This document shows, piece after piece, positions 7,134-13,019 of a DNA stretch of 13,019 nucleotides. Source of the DNA: Desulfobacterales bacterium (GTDB taxonomy: Bacteria > Desulfobacterota > Dissulfuribacteria > Dissulfuribacterales > JAMONC01). The DNA is taken from the NCBI GenBank assembly GCA_027066725.1, contig JAMONC010000123.1, positions 1 to 13,019 on the forward strand, in the 5' to 3' direction. Numbering within the stretch: the first letter of the stretch is position 1; every line of letters begins with the position of its first letter. A program made the position numbers and the translations under genes. The notes beneath the pieces are model-generated. The model was not told the origin of the DNA. It saw only the letters and a list, made by a program, of their open reading frames with translations, and made no database searches.

Positions 7134-9568
7134 TATTTACCTAAAGAAGAGGAGGGATTGCTCTTTTCTTTTTCCTCTTTTAAAGGAGTAATTAATTCTG
7201 AGACTTTAAATTTTTTAACTTCTCGCTCAACAGCTTGTGCCTGAGCTAAAAGTTCCTCAACAGCATGTAAAGCACTCTTTGCACCTGAAGCCGTACGTGA
7301 TGCCACTTCTGCCATTTCAGACATCATTTTTTGGAGCACATTACCTCTTTCCCTTTGACTTTCTGTCTTAACTGTTATTTGAGAAGAATTACTTGTGACT
7401 TTATCTATAGTTTCTACTGCTGCTTTAATAGTAATGGTTGAAGAGTTGGCAATAGCAGCTATTTCTTCACTTAAGGTACGTAATCTTTCCATTGCGCTTT
7501 CAGCCTCTTGTCTACTTTTGGCTTGAATATTAGTCATCTCAACAATATTACCTGCCAAATCGTTTAGTTCATCCATTGCTTTAACAAGCTCTGTAGTACC
7601 TTTTGCCTGAATAGTAGATACTTCAGATATATGTCCTGTAACCTTACTTGATCTTTGTACATTATTTACTATACGTTCAAGAGCTCTTGCACTGTTTTTA
7701 GTGAGATTCATCCCTTCTTCAACTTTTTTAGTAGATTCATTAATAAGTGCTGCTATTTCTTTTGTAGACTCACTTGTCCTTTCTGCAAGCTTTCTGATTT
7801 CTTCTGCAACTACAGCAAAACCTCTACCATGTTCCCCTGCTCTTGCTGCCTCAATAGCTGCATTTAAAGCCAAAAGGTTCGTCTGCTCTGCAATATCTGA
7901 AATAAGATCAACGATTTCTGAGACCTGTTTGGAACTCTCTGCGATAGCCTCCATTCCTCTAACAGTTTGCTCCATTGCTTTCCCACCATCTTCTGCGCTT
8001 TCCATTGCCTGTCTTGCTTGTTCTGCTGCTTCTTGTGCCTCTTTTGCCATATATGAAAGCTGTTCTGCCATTTCTTTAAGTCCTTTAGCTGTCTTAGCAG
8101 AAGCCTCAGACTGAGCGATAGCTCTAGATTGTACTTTTTTAGCACTTTCTCCCATTGCACGAATTACTTTTGCTGTATCTTCTGCATCTGCTTTATTCTC
8201 ATTTGATGTTTCAACTATCTTAAGACTTGTCTTTGCCATTTCATCTATAATTCTTGCAGCATCACGAGCAAGTTTTGCAGAGTTTTCCGCATGTGATGCT
8301 ACTTCCAAAGCATTTTTACTCATAATATTTACAGCTTCCATCATCTTTTTGGCTCTATTAGCCTGAGTAATAGCATCTTCTGCAATACTTCGAGCTACCC
8401 TATGAATCTGTTTACTAGATTTTGTAAACCTAGCAGCAGTATCCATCACTCCTTTAAAAGTAGTTTGTAATACCTCCATAAACTGATTAACAGCAGCAGA
8501 CATGCGGCCAATCTCATCATTACTTTCTACCTTAAGCCTTCCTGTCAGATCTAGGTTCTGAGCCGTTTTTCTTAAAAGATTAGCTGCTCTAGTAACTGGT
8601 TTTATAACTGCACTATCAAGATAAAGCCCTATAAGGAGTAAAAATAAAAATACTGCTCCACAAGAAATAGCCTCTGTTTTTAATACCTGATGTAACACCC
8701 CAAAAAGAGCAGATTCAGGCATTTCTACAACAGCAGTCCAGTTTAATCCCTTTAATAACTTTGGAGAATTTATAGTAGCAACTGAAGCAAGAAGGGTTTC
8801 TTCTTCACCATTTTTAGTTTCAACTTTTATAGGTACAGTACCTAAAAGACTATTTTGTGCTTTAAATAAATCGTCTCTTCCAACATCACTAACAAATTTC
8901 CCAACCAGATCAAGATTAGGATGGAAAATGATCTTTCCGTTTTTATCGATCACATAAAGAGTACCTTTTTTACTTTCTAAAGAAGTTGTGGCACTACTTA
9001 CAAGCCTATAAAAAGCAGACCACTTTAAAAATCCAACTAATGTACCTTGCTTCTGGGCATTAACTGGAACTATTAAGGCAACAGTCCAAGGGCCTATCCT
9101 AGACTTATTTTTACCTAAAGACTCTTTAATCCTAAACGGCCCTCTAATTAATACCTCATGGGAAGACAATCTAAACCATTTAGTATTTTTAAGAGAGATT
9201 TTATTCAATCCCAAGCCAGAAGAGGCAAGGATATTACCATTACTATCAGTAATAGCCATCCACCTATAATATCCATATTGAGAAACCATACCTTTTAAAA
9301 ACTTACTACCTTCTGCTTGAGGATTTCCATTTACAACATCTTTAACGATCTCCATATGGCTTAAAGTAAGCATATCATTTACTCTATCTTCCATAAATTG
9401 CTGCATTCTATTCGCAAGAGAAACTGCTTCAGTATGAAGAGTTCTTTCCCCTTCCATCCTAAGTAATTGTTGAGAAGTCAAATACTGATATGCAAAAGCA
9501 GCAAGTTGAATCGCCACAACTGCTAAAATCATTACAAAACCTTTTGTCCTAAGACTCCAGTCTCTCAT
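7133..9568 (-). CDS. Methyl-accepting chemotaxis protein with periplasmic Cache-type sensor
   Basis: This is a transmembrane chemoreceptor that binds a periplasmic ligand and controls CheA through CheW. The start chosen is the ATG at 9566-9568 (811 residues). An ATG six codons upstream is open, but GGAGG at 9573-9577 lies between the two and serves the inner one. The first membrane helix is at about 11-31, then a ~270-residue periplasmic region resembling a double Cache domain (YYRWMAITDSNGNILASSG; LYVIDKNGKIIFHPN). The second helix is at about 300-317 and HAMP at 317-372. A very long coiled-coil hairpin has the conserved tip IAEQTNLLALNAAIEAARAGE near 559-579. There is no C-terminal CheR-docking pentapeptide. 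The arms are about 27-28 heptads each, much longer than in the E. coli receptors. It follows cheW by 27 bases. The ligand is unknown. Confidence 0.95.
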   Translation of the reverse strand: MRDWSLRTKGFVMILAVVAIQLAAFAYQYLTSQQLLRMEGERTLHTEAVSLANRMQQFMEDRVNDMLTLSHMEIVKDVVNGNPQAEGSKFLKGMVSQYGYYRWMAITDSNGNILASSGLGLNKISLKNTKWFRLSSHEVLIRGPFRIKESLGKNKSRIGPWTVALIVPVNAQKQGTLVGFLKWSAFYRLVSSATTSLESKKGTLYVIDKNGKIIFHPNLDLVGKFVSDVGRDDLFKAQNSLLGTVPIKVETKNGEEETLLASVATINSPKLLKGLNWTAVVEMPESALFGVLHQVLKTEAISCGAVFLFLLLIGLYLDSAVIKPVTRAANLLRKTAQNLDLTGRLKVESNDEIGRMSAAVNQFMEVLQTTFKGVMDTAARFTKSSKQIHRVARSIAEDAITQANRAKKMMEAVNIMSKNALEVASHAENSAKLARDAARIIDEMAKTSLKIVETSNENKADAEDTAKVIRAMGESAKKVQSRAIAQSEASAKTAKGLKEMAEQLSYMAKEAQEAAEQARQAMESAEDGGKAMEQTVRGMEAIAESSKQVSEIVDLISDIAEQTNLLALNAAIEAARAGEHGRGFAVVAEEIRKLAERTSESTKEIAALINESTKKVEEGMNLTKNSARALERIVNNVQRSSKVTGHISEVSTIQAKGTTELVKAMDELNDLAGNIVEMTNIQAKSRQEAESAMERLRTLSEEIAAIANSSTITIKAAVETIDKVTSNSSQITVKTESQRERGNVLQKMMSEMAEVASRTASGAKSALHAVEELLAQAQAVEREVKKFKVSELITPLKEEKEKSNPSSSLGK

Positions 9569-9572
9569 ATTA

Positions 9573-9577
9573 CCTCC
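9573..9577 (-). promoter_or_regulatory. Ribosome binding site that fixes the chemoreceptor start
   Basis: GGAGG on the minus strand lies four bases before the ATG at 9566-9568. It falls inside the reading frame if the upstream ATG at 9584-9586 were used, which has no such site. This argues for the 811-residue form rather than 817. Confidence 0.65.
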
Positions 9578-9595
9578 AAAAATCAAATTCTAAAA

Positions 9596-10126
9596 TTATT
9601 CTCCTCTTTCTTTATCTGGTACATATGCCCAAAGGGCTTGAGATAAGCTCTTTGAATCTAAAAGGGGACATTTAAGACCTGATTCAAGTTTTACTATCTC
9701 TTTTAAAAATCTACGTGGAATCCACGATACATCAACTTCTTCTTGTTTAGACTCATCTTTATCTTCCTTAGTATGTTCTTCATTATGAGACTCTTCTGTT
9801 ACGTCCTTATTAACAGCAAGCTTTTCAACTTTAAAAACATGATCTACTAATAGTCCTACATAAAAACTACTAACATGTGCTACCAGTACTAAATTGGAAC
9901 CTTGTTCATTAATATTTTGATTAAGCAAAGAAGAAAATCTTATAACTGGTATTATCATGCCTCTAAGATTTAATATGCCTTCTACTAATGGATGATTGCT
10001 AGGGATCTTATATATAGATGATGCCTTTGCTACTTCTCTAATAAAATCCACAGAACAAGCACATCTTTTACCTGCTATTTGAAAGATAATTACTGCTTCA
10101 CTTGAAGAATTAAAATTTGAAATCAC
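9596..10126 (-). CDS. cheW: CheW-like chemotaxis coupling protein with an acidic insertion
   Basis: CheW couples receptors to the histidine kinase CheA in the cytoplasmic signalling array. The protein has 176 residues. Conserved CheW features include FQIAGKRCACSVDFIREV (15-32), the loop VEGILNLRGMIIPVIRF (48-64) and LVLVAHVSSFYVGLLVDHV (79-97). Residues about 108-131 are a hydrophilic, mainly acidic insertion (EESHNEEHTKEDKDESKQEE) before the final beta sequence. The protein is otherwise complete. The start is GTG (10124-10126), with AGGGGTGA a suitable distance upstream. It is followed by the chemoreceptor and preceded by a sigma-28-like promoter, with no cheA or other che gene nearby, so it probably serves as an extra or receptor-specific coupler. 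A short inverted repeat overlaps the start. Confidence 0.88.
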   Translation of the reverse strand: MISNFNSSSEAVIIFQIAGKRCACSVDFIREVAKASSIYKIPSNHPLVEGILNLRGMIIPVIRFSSLLNQNINEQGSNLVLVAHVSSFYVGLLVDHVFKVEKLAVNKDVTEESHNEEHTKEDKDESKQEEVDVSWIPRRFLKEIVKLESGLKCPLLDSKSLSQALWAYVPDKERGE

Positions 10127-10174
10127 AGGACTTCACCCCTGTAGGTTTAAATAATTCTTAAATCCTGTATAATT

Positions 10175-10201
10175 TTATCGTCTAAAGTTTAGGTGGGCTT
10201 A
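10175..10201 (-). promoter_or_regulatory. Sigma-28 (FliA)-type promoter upstream of cheW
   Basis: On the minus strand TAAG (10198-10201) is followed by 15 bases and GACGATAA (10175-10182). The flagellar sigma-28 consensus is TAAA-N15-GCCGATAA, so this matches 3 of 4 and 7 of 8 positions with exact spacing. Transcription would start near 10167, about 40 bases before the cheW GTG. Control by the flagellar sigma factor fits a cheW-receptor unit. Confidence 0.7.
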
Positions 10202-10228
10202 AAATGGCTAAAAAACAGAAAGATTGAT

Positions 10229-11053
10229 TTAACCAATAGCTTTTAAAAGAGCCTTTTCCATCTCTTTTATTGGAGCAAGTTGATTTATCCATAATTCAAA
10301 TTGAGCAATTGCTTGATATAGTAACATCTTTAATCCAGTAATGGTTTTACAACCTCTTTTTCTAGCCTCTTTTAAAAGAAGGGTTTCAACAGGTGAATAT
10401 ACAATATCCATTACCACATTAAAATTAGACAATAGCTTTGGATCTATCACTATCTCATTATGTTTAGGATACATTCCAACAGGCGTGGTATTTATAAGTA
10501 TATCAAATTCCGAACTAATTTCATCTAGCTCCTTGAGTCCAGAGAAACTACCACCGCAAAGTAATGCAAGTTCTTTGGCTTTTGATACTGTTCTATTTGC
10601 AATATGAATAATAGCTCCTCGATCTTTTAGACCTATACAAATTGCTCTGGCAGAACCTCCTGCACCAATAATAACTATCTTTTTATCTTTAAGTTCTATA
10701 ACCTCCTCAAGTGCTCTTACTCCACCAAGCCAATCAGTATTAGTACCAAATAGTATACCATCTCTATTTATAATCGTATTAACAGCGCCTATCCTTTTAG
10801 CCATATCATCAATTTCATCAAGGAACTCTATCACTGCCTGTTTATGAGGAATTGTAACAGAAACTCCTTTTATACCTAATGCCTTAATTCCATTAATTGC
10901 AGCTTCTAAATTTGTAACATCAAATGCCAAATAAACAGCATTTATCTTTAATATCCTAAAAGCGCTATTATGCATTACTGGACTTAAACTATGACCTACA
11001 GGATGCCCTACTATACCATATATATCTGTAGTAGCATTTGGATACATATTCAT
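10229..11053 (-). CDS. aroE: Shikimate dehydrogenase (NADP+)
   Basis: AroE reduces 3-dehydroshikimate to shikimate with NADPH, the fourth step of the cytoplasmic pathway to chorismate and aromatic amino acids. Length (274 residues) is typical. The substrate-binding N-terminal domain shows GHPVGHSLSPVMHN (16-29) with the two substrate serines at 22 and 24, VTIPHK with the catalytic lysine at 71, and NTDW with aspartate 107. The Rossmann domain has GAGGSARA (130-137) and the NADP-binding ANRTVSKA (152-159). INTTPVGMYP (187-196) and GLKMLLYQAIAQFELW (240-255) complete the family pattern. GAGG lies seven bases before the ATG, supporting this start over the ATG two codons later. No other aro genes adjoin it. 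It reads towards the cheW promoter with no clear terminator between. Confidence 0.96.
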   Translation of the reverse strand: MNMYPNATTDIYGIVGHPVGHSLSPVMHNSAFRILKINAVYLAFDVTNLEAAINGIKALGIKGVSVTIPHKQAVIEFLDEIDDMAKRIGAVNTIINRDGILFGTNTDWLGGVRALEEVIELKDKKIVIIGAGGSARAICIGLKDRGAIIHIANRTVSKAKELALLCGGSFSGLKELDEISSEFDILINTTPVGMYPKHNEIVIDPKLLSNFNVVMDIVYSPVETLLLKEARKRGCKTITGLKMLLYQAIAQFELWINQLAPIKEMEKALLKAIG

Positions 11054-11075
11054 ATTTTTACCTCGTCTATAAATT

Positions 11076-11084
11076 ATTCTAGCA
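11076..11084 (-). promoter_or_regulatory. Possible extended -10 promoter element for aroE
   Basis: The minus strand reads TGCTAGAAT, an extended -10 (TGn plus TAGAAT), about 22 bases ahead of the aroE ATG. No good -35 lies at the usual distance; TACATC is the best. The start would leave a short leader containing the GAGG site. Tentative. Confidence 0.35.
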
Positions 11085-11141
11085 ATTAATAAAAAATTGA
11101 TGTAAATTGTTAAAGAGTTTAAATTTCAAAAAGCAAATACA

Positions 11142-11170
11142 TTGTATGATAAGATTAAAAGTTATAGTAT
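11142..11170 (+). promoter_or_regulatory. Possible sigma-70-type promoter for the deacetylase-CBS unit
   Basis: TTGTAT (11142-11147), 17 bases, TAGTAT (11165-11170). Transcription would start near 11177, about 38 bases before the ATG at 11215, with GAGG at 11201-11204 as ribosome binding site. A weaker alternative is TTGATG-17-TAAATT further upstream. No operator palindrome is evident in this 161-base divergent gap. Confidence 0.4.
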
Positions 11171-11214
11171 ACCAAAGTCTATCAAGTAACAATCTCAAAT
11201 GAGGTATTTAATCT

Positions 11215-12180
11215 ATGCCAAATTTTAAAGAAATATGCCTTATTTATGACCCTAAATTTCTAGAACATGATACAGAAGGTGGAGAACATCCAGAAATTCC
11301 ACAAAGATTACGTGTCATAAAAAAACAATTAGAAAATGGACCCCTTAGGGAATATATAAATATTGTTCCACCTCAACCAGCTACCAGAGAACAAATTCTA
11401 AAAATACATAAAGATGCATATCTTATGCGTTTTGAAGAAGCTTGCCTTGCAGGTAATCTTACATTAGGACATCCTGACAACCGTATCTGTTATGAAAGTT
11501 TTGATATAGCAATCCTTGCAGCAGGTGCAGGTATTACAGGTATAGATGAAATTGAAAGCAATAATAATAAAGTAATATTTTGTCTTATAAGACCGCCTGG
11601 ACACCACGCAGAGGCAGCCCTTGCTCTTGGCTTTTGTTTTTTCAATAATGCTGCTATAGCAGCTAGGTATTGGCAAGAAAAATTCAATCGTAAAAAGATT
11701 GCTATAATTGATTGGGATGCTCACCACGGAAATGGCATTCAATCTGCCTTTGAAGAAGATCCAAATGTTTTTTATATAAGTATTCATGAACATCCTACTT
11801 TTAGTTTCCCAGGAACAGGCTATAGTGCAGAAAAAGGACTTGGCCCAGGAGTTGGATACACTTTAAATATTCCCCTTTCTCCAGGGGCAAAAGATAAAGA
11901 AGTACTTGACGCCATAGAGGAAAAAGTTGAGCCAGCACTTAAATCATTTGAACCTGATGCATTAATTATTGCCGCAGGTTTTGATGGGCATATAATGGAT
12001 GATATGTCAGGACTTTCTTATTCAACAAAACTATATGGACAACTAGGCATTAAAATGGATGATTTTGCAAGACGTTTCTGCTCTGGCAGAATAATATCTA
12101 TTCTAGAGGGAGGATATCATCTAGATGCTCTTGCTGCAAGTTGTGAAGCATATCTTGCAGGATTATCCATAAAAACTTAA
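11215..12180 (+). CDS. Histone deacetylase / AcuC-family amidohydrolase
   Basis: This is a zinc-dependent deacetylase of the arginase-deacetylase fold, 321 residues, complete and cytoplasmic. The active-site histidine pair is in RPPGHHAE (H130, H131). Zinc ligands are D168 and H170 in DWDAHHGNG and D257 in GFDGH. FCFFNNAAIAARY (140-152), HEHPTFSFPGTG (191-202) and the tyrosine loop LEGGYH (297-302) complete the pattern. Bacterial members remove acetyl groups from protein lysines (AcuC on acetyl-CoA synthetase) or from acetylpolyamines; the sequence alone does not settle which. The CBS-ACT gene 20 bases downstream, as in the Bacillus acu operon, favours an AcuC-like role. GAGG lies ten bases before the ATG. 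The gene begins a two-gene unit divergent from aroE. Confidence 0.93.
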   Translation: MPNFKEICLIYDPKFLEHDTEGGEHPEIPQRLRVIKKQLENGPLREYINIVPPQPATREQILKIHKDAYLMRFEEACLAGNLTLGHPDNRICYESFDIAILAAGAGITGIDEIESNNNKVIFCLIRPPGHHAEAALALGFCFFNNAAIAARYWQEKFNRKKIAIIDWDAHHGNGIQSAFEEDPNVFYISIHEHPTFSFPGTGYSAEKGLGPGVGYTLNIPLSPGAKDKEVLDAIEEKVEPALKSFEPDALIIAAGFDGHIMDDMSGLSYSTKLYGQLGIKMDDFARRFCSGRIISILEGGYHLDALAASCEAYLAGLSIKT

Positions 12181-12200
12181 AAAAAGGGGGCTTAAAATAA

Positions 12201-12866
12201 ATGTATATAAAAACCTATATGAGCACACCTGTAATAACAGTTTCTCCTGATATTACAATTCCAAAGGCAAGAAATATTTTAAAGTCCAACAACTTTCGTC
12301 ACCTACCAATCACTGATGAAAACAGTTGTCTTGTAGGAATTGTAACTGATAGAGACTTAAGATCTGCATATCCATCCTTAGTTCTTCCTGAAGAAGAAAG
12401 ACGTTTAGCAATGGAAAAACTAGAAAAAACCCCTGTCTCCGAAATTATGAGCACAGGTATTCAAACTCTTTCTCCTTATGACACAATAGATGATGGGCTT
12501 TTACTACTAGATAAACTAAATGTTGGAGCCCTTCCTGTAGTAGATAAAAAAGGTAGAGTAAGGGGCATGTTCTCTATTAGAGATTTAATTCGTGCTTATA
12601 GGAAGATATTTGGAATTGGTGAAAAGGGAAGTGCGCTTGTAGGTATATCTGTAGGAGAAGAACCAAAGATTATGGGCAATATCATCCGCGCTCTAGAAGA
12701 ACATGAAGTACCTGTTACAAGAATATGTATGGTTGAAAATGAAATTCCTCAAAAAGAAAAGACCCGGATAGTTTATATCCGAGTCCAAACTTTTAATATA
12801 AAAAAGGTAAGAAAACTACTTTCAGAAATTGGCTTTGATGTACTTGAACCACCAGAAAATAGTTAA
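12201..12866 (+). CDS. CBS-pair plus ACT-like regulatory protein (AcuB-like)
   Basis: This 221-residue cytoplasmic protein has no catalytic motif. Two CBS domains lie at about 5-56 (MSTPVITVSPDITIPKAR ... GIVTDRDLR) and 78-133 (VSEIMSTGIQTLSPYDTI ... GMFSIRDLIRAY). CBS pairs usually sense adenine nucleotides or S-adenosylmethionine. The C-terminal 143-215 looks like an ACT-type ligand domain (ALVGISVGEEPKIMGNIIRA; RIVYIRVQTFN). CBS-CBS-ACT is the AcuB architecture. GGGGG lies ten bases before the first ATG; another ATG at codon 7 is less well placed and would trim the first CBS strand. It is 20 bases after the deacetylase and probably co-transcribed, suggesting that it senses energy or metabolite state and acts with that enzyme. 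The ligand is unknown. Confidence 0.88.
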   Translation: MYIKTYMSTPVITVSPDITIPKARNILKSNNFRHLPITDENSCLVGIVTDRDLRSAYPSLVLPEEERRLAMEKLEKTPVSEIMSTGIQTLSPYDTIDDGLLLLDKLNVGALPVVDKKGRVRGMFSIRDLIRAYRKIFGIGEKGSALVGISVGEEPKIMGNIIRALEEHEVPVTRICMVENEIPQKEKTRIVYIRVQTFNIKKVRKLLSEIGFDVLEPPENS

Positions 12867-12882
12867 GCTTTTTATTTTATAA

Positions 12883-13019
12883 CTAACTACTAAGTTTTTG
12901 TTTGGCCCAGTTTAAAAGTCCGCCAGCACATATTAACTTACGGTCTCTTTCTGAGAGATCGCAAATAGCCTTTATTTTCTTTTTATCTTTTATCTCTACT
13001 TCTAACTCCTTTGCTCCTG
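12883..13019 (-). CDS. Probable aconitate hydratase (partial, C-terminal 44 residues)
   Basis: On the minus strand a frame entering from the right edge ends at the TAG at 12883-12885. Its last residues include AICDLSERDRKLICAGGLLN followed by WAKQKLSS. This closely resembles the C-terminus of aconitases, which typically end in L-S/T-E-R-x-R-x-I-L-x-A-G-G-L-L-N-Y. Aconitase is the iron-sulfur enzyme that interconverts citrate and isocitrate; its cluster cysteines and active site lie outside the window, so only the tail supports the call. Only 16 bases separate it from the convergent CBS-ACT gene. A related homoaconitase or isopropylmalate dehydratase-type fusion cannot be excluded. Confidence 0.6.
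   Translation of the reverse strand, partial: GAKELEVEIKDKKKIKAICDLSERDRKLICAGGLLNWAKQKLSS

Noticed and set aside
7701..8114. 137-codon plus-strand frame opposite the chemoreceptor
   Set aside because: Ser/Ala-rich translation is the antisense of the Ala/Glu-rich coiled coil; such frames arise routinely in these receptors.
10204..10227. Seven-codon plus-strand frame MAKKQKD with AGGTGGG upstream, between cheW and aroE
   Set aside because: Very short, no promoter seen on that strand and no downstream plus-strand gene for it to lead; its upstream bases are better explained as the minus-strand sigma-28-like promoter.
12765..12781. Inverted repeat CGGATA-GTTTA-TATCCG
   Set aside because: It lies inside the CBS-ACT coding sequence in a coherent reading frame with no T-run, so it is probably chance.
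12860..12885. TAGTTA ... TAACTA inverted repeat between the convergent CBS-ACT and aconitase genes
   Set aside because: Only six A/T-rich pairs with a 14-base loop; too weak to call a bidirectional terminator, although one might be expected here.
1..13019. Mobile element, prophage, CRISPR or defence system
   Set aside because: No transposase, integrase, repeat array, terminal repeats or toxin-antitoxin-like genes were seen; every gene but the TRL-like lipoprotein belongs to a well-known family.

Overview
The window is AT-rich bacterial chromosome (by eye about one third G+C), densely packed, with no gap above about 165 bases. It looks like an ordinary core-genome segment of a flagellated, Gram-negative, probably anaerobic bacterium. 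An RND pump with a lipoprotein adaptor and a second outer-membrane-type lipoprotein point to a Gram-negative envelope. A sigma-28-like promoter ahead of chemotaxis genes points to flagella. The gene styles (lone PaaK, AcuC/AcuB-like pair, TRL-like lipoprotein, aconitase tail) would suit a low-GC Desulfobacterota- or Thermodesulfobacteria-like lineage, but that placement is inference from memory, not a search.

Layout. 1-2136 (minus): an RND efflux operon, adaptor lipoprotein first and pump second. The pump starts at a TTG inside the last codons of the adaptor gene and runs off the left edge. 2137-2260: AT-rich divergent promoter region. 2261-6709 (plus): four tightly spaced genes, rsmE (16S rRNA m3U methyltransferase), manC-type mannose-1-phosphate guanylyltransferase, paaK-type phenylacetate-CoA ligase, and a YbdG-type MscS channel, with gaps of 22, 26 and 9 bases. 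6718-7041 (minus): a TRL-like lipoprotein with its own near-consensus promoter. 7133-10126 (minus): cheW followed by a Cache-HAMP chemoreceptor with a very long signalling hairpin, behind a sigma-28-like promoter. 10229-11053 (minus): aroE. 11215-12866 (plus): an HDAC/AcuC-family deacetylase and an AcuB-like CBS-CBS-ACT protein. 12883-13019 (minus): the C-terminal tail of a probable aconitase, running off the right edge.

How the genes relate. CheW and the receptor form a small chemosensory unit without CheA, presumably feeding the main flagellar signalling complex encoded elsewhere. The deacetylase and CBS-ACT protein resemble the Bacillus acuC/acuB pair, which links lysine acetylation to acetyl-CoA synthetase activity; no acuA acetyltransferase is visible. 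The rsmE-manC-paaK-mscS run looks like one transcription unit of functionally unrelated genes.

No tRNA, rRNA, CRISPR array, insertion sequence or prophage was found, and I see no convincing new multi-gene system. The points most worth a second look are the 28-residue periodicity and unusual length of the receptor hairpin, the sigma-28-like promoter, the acidic insertion in CheW, and the AcuC/AcuB-like pair.
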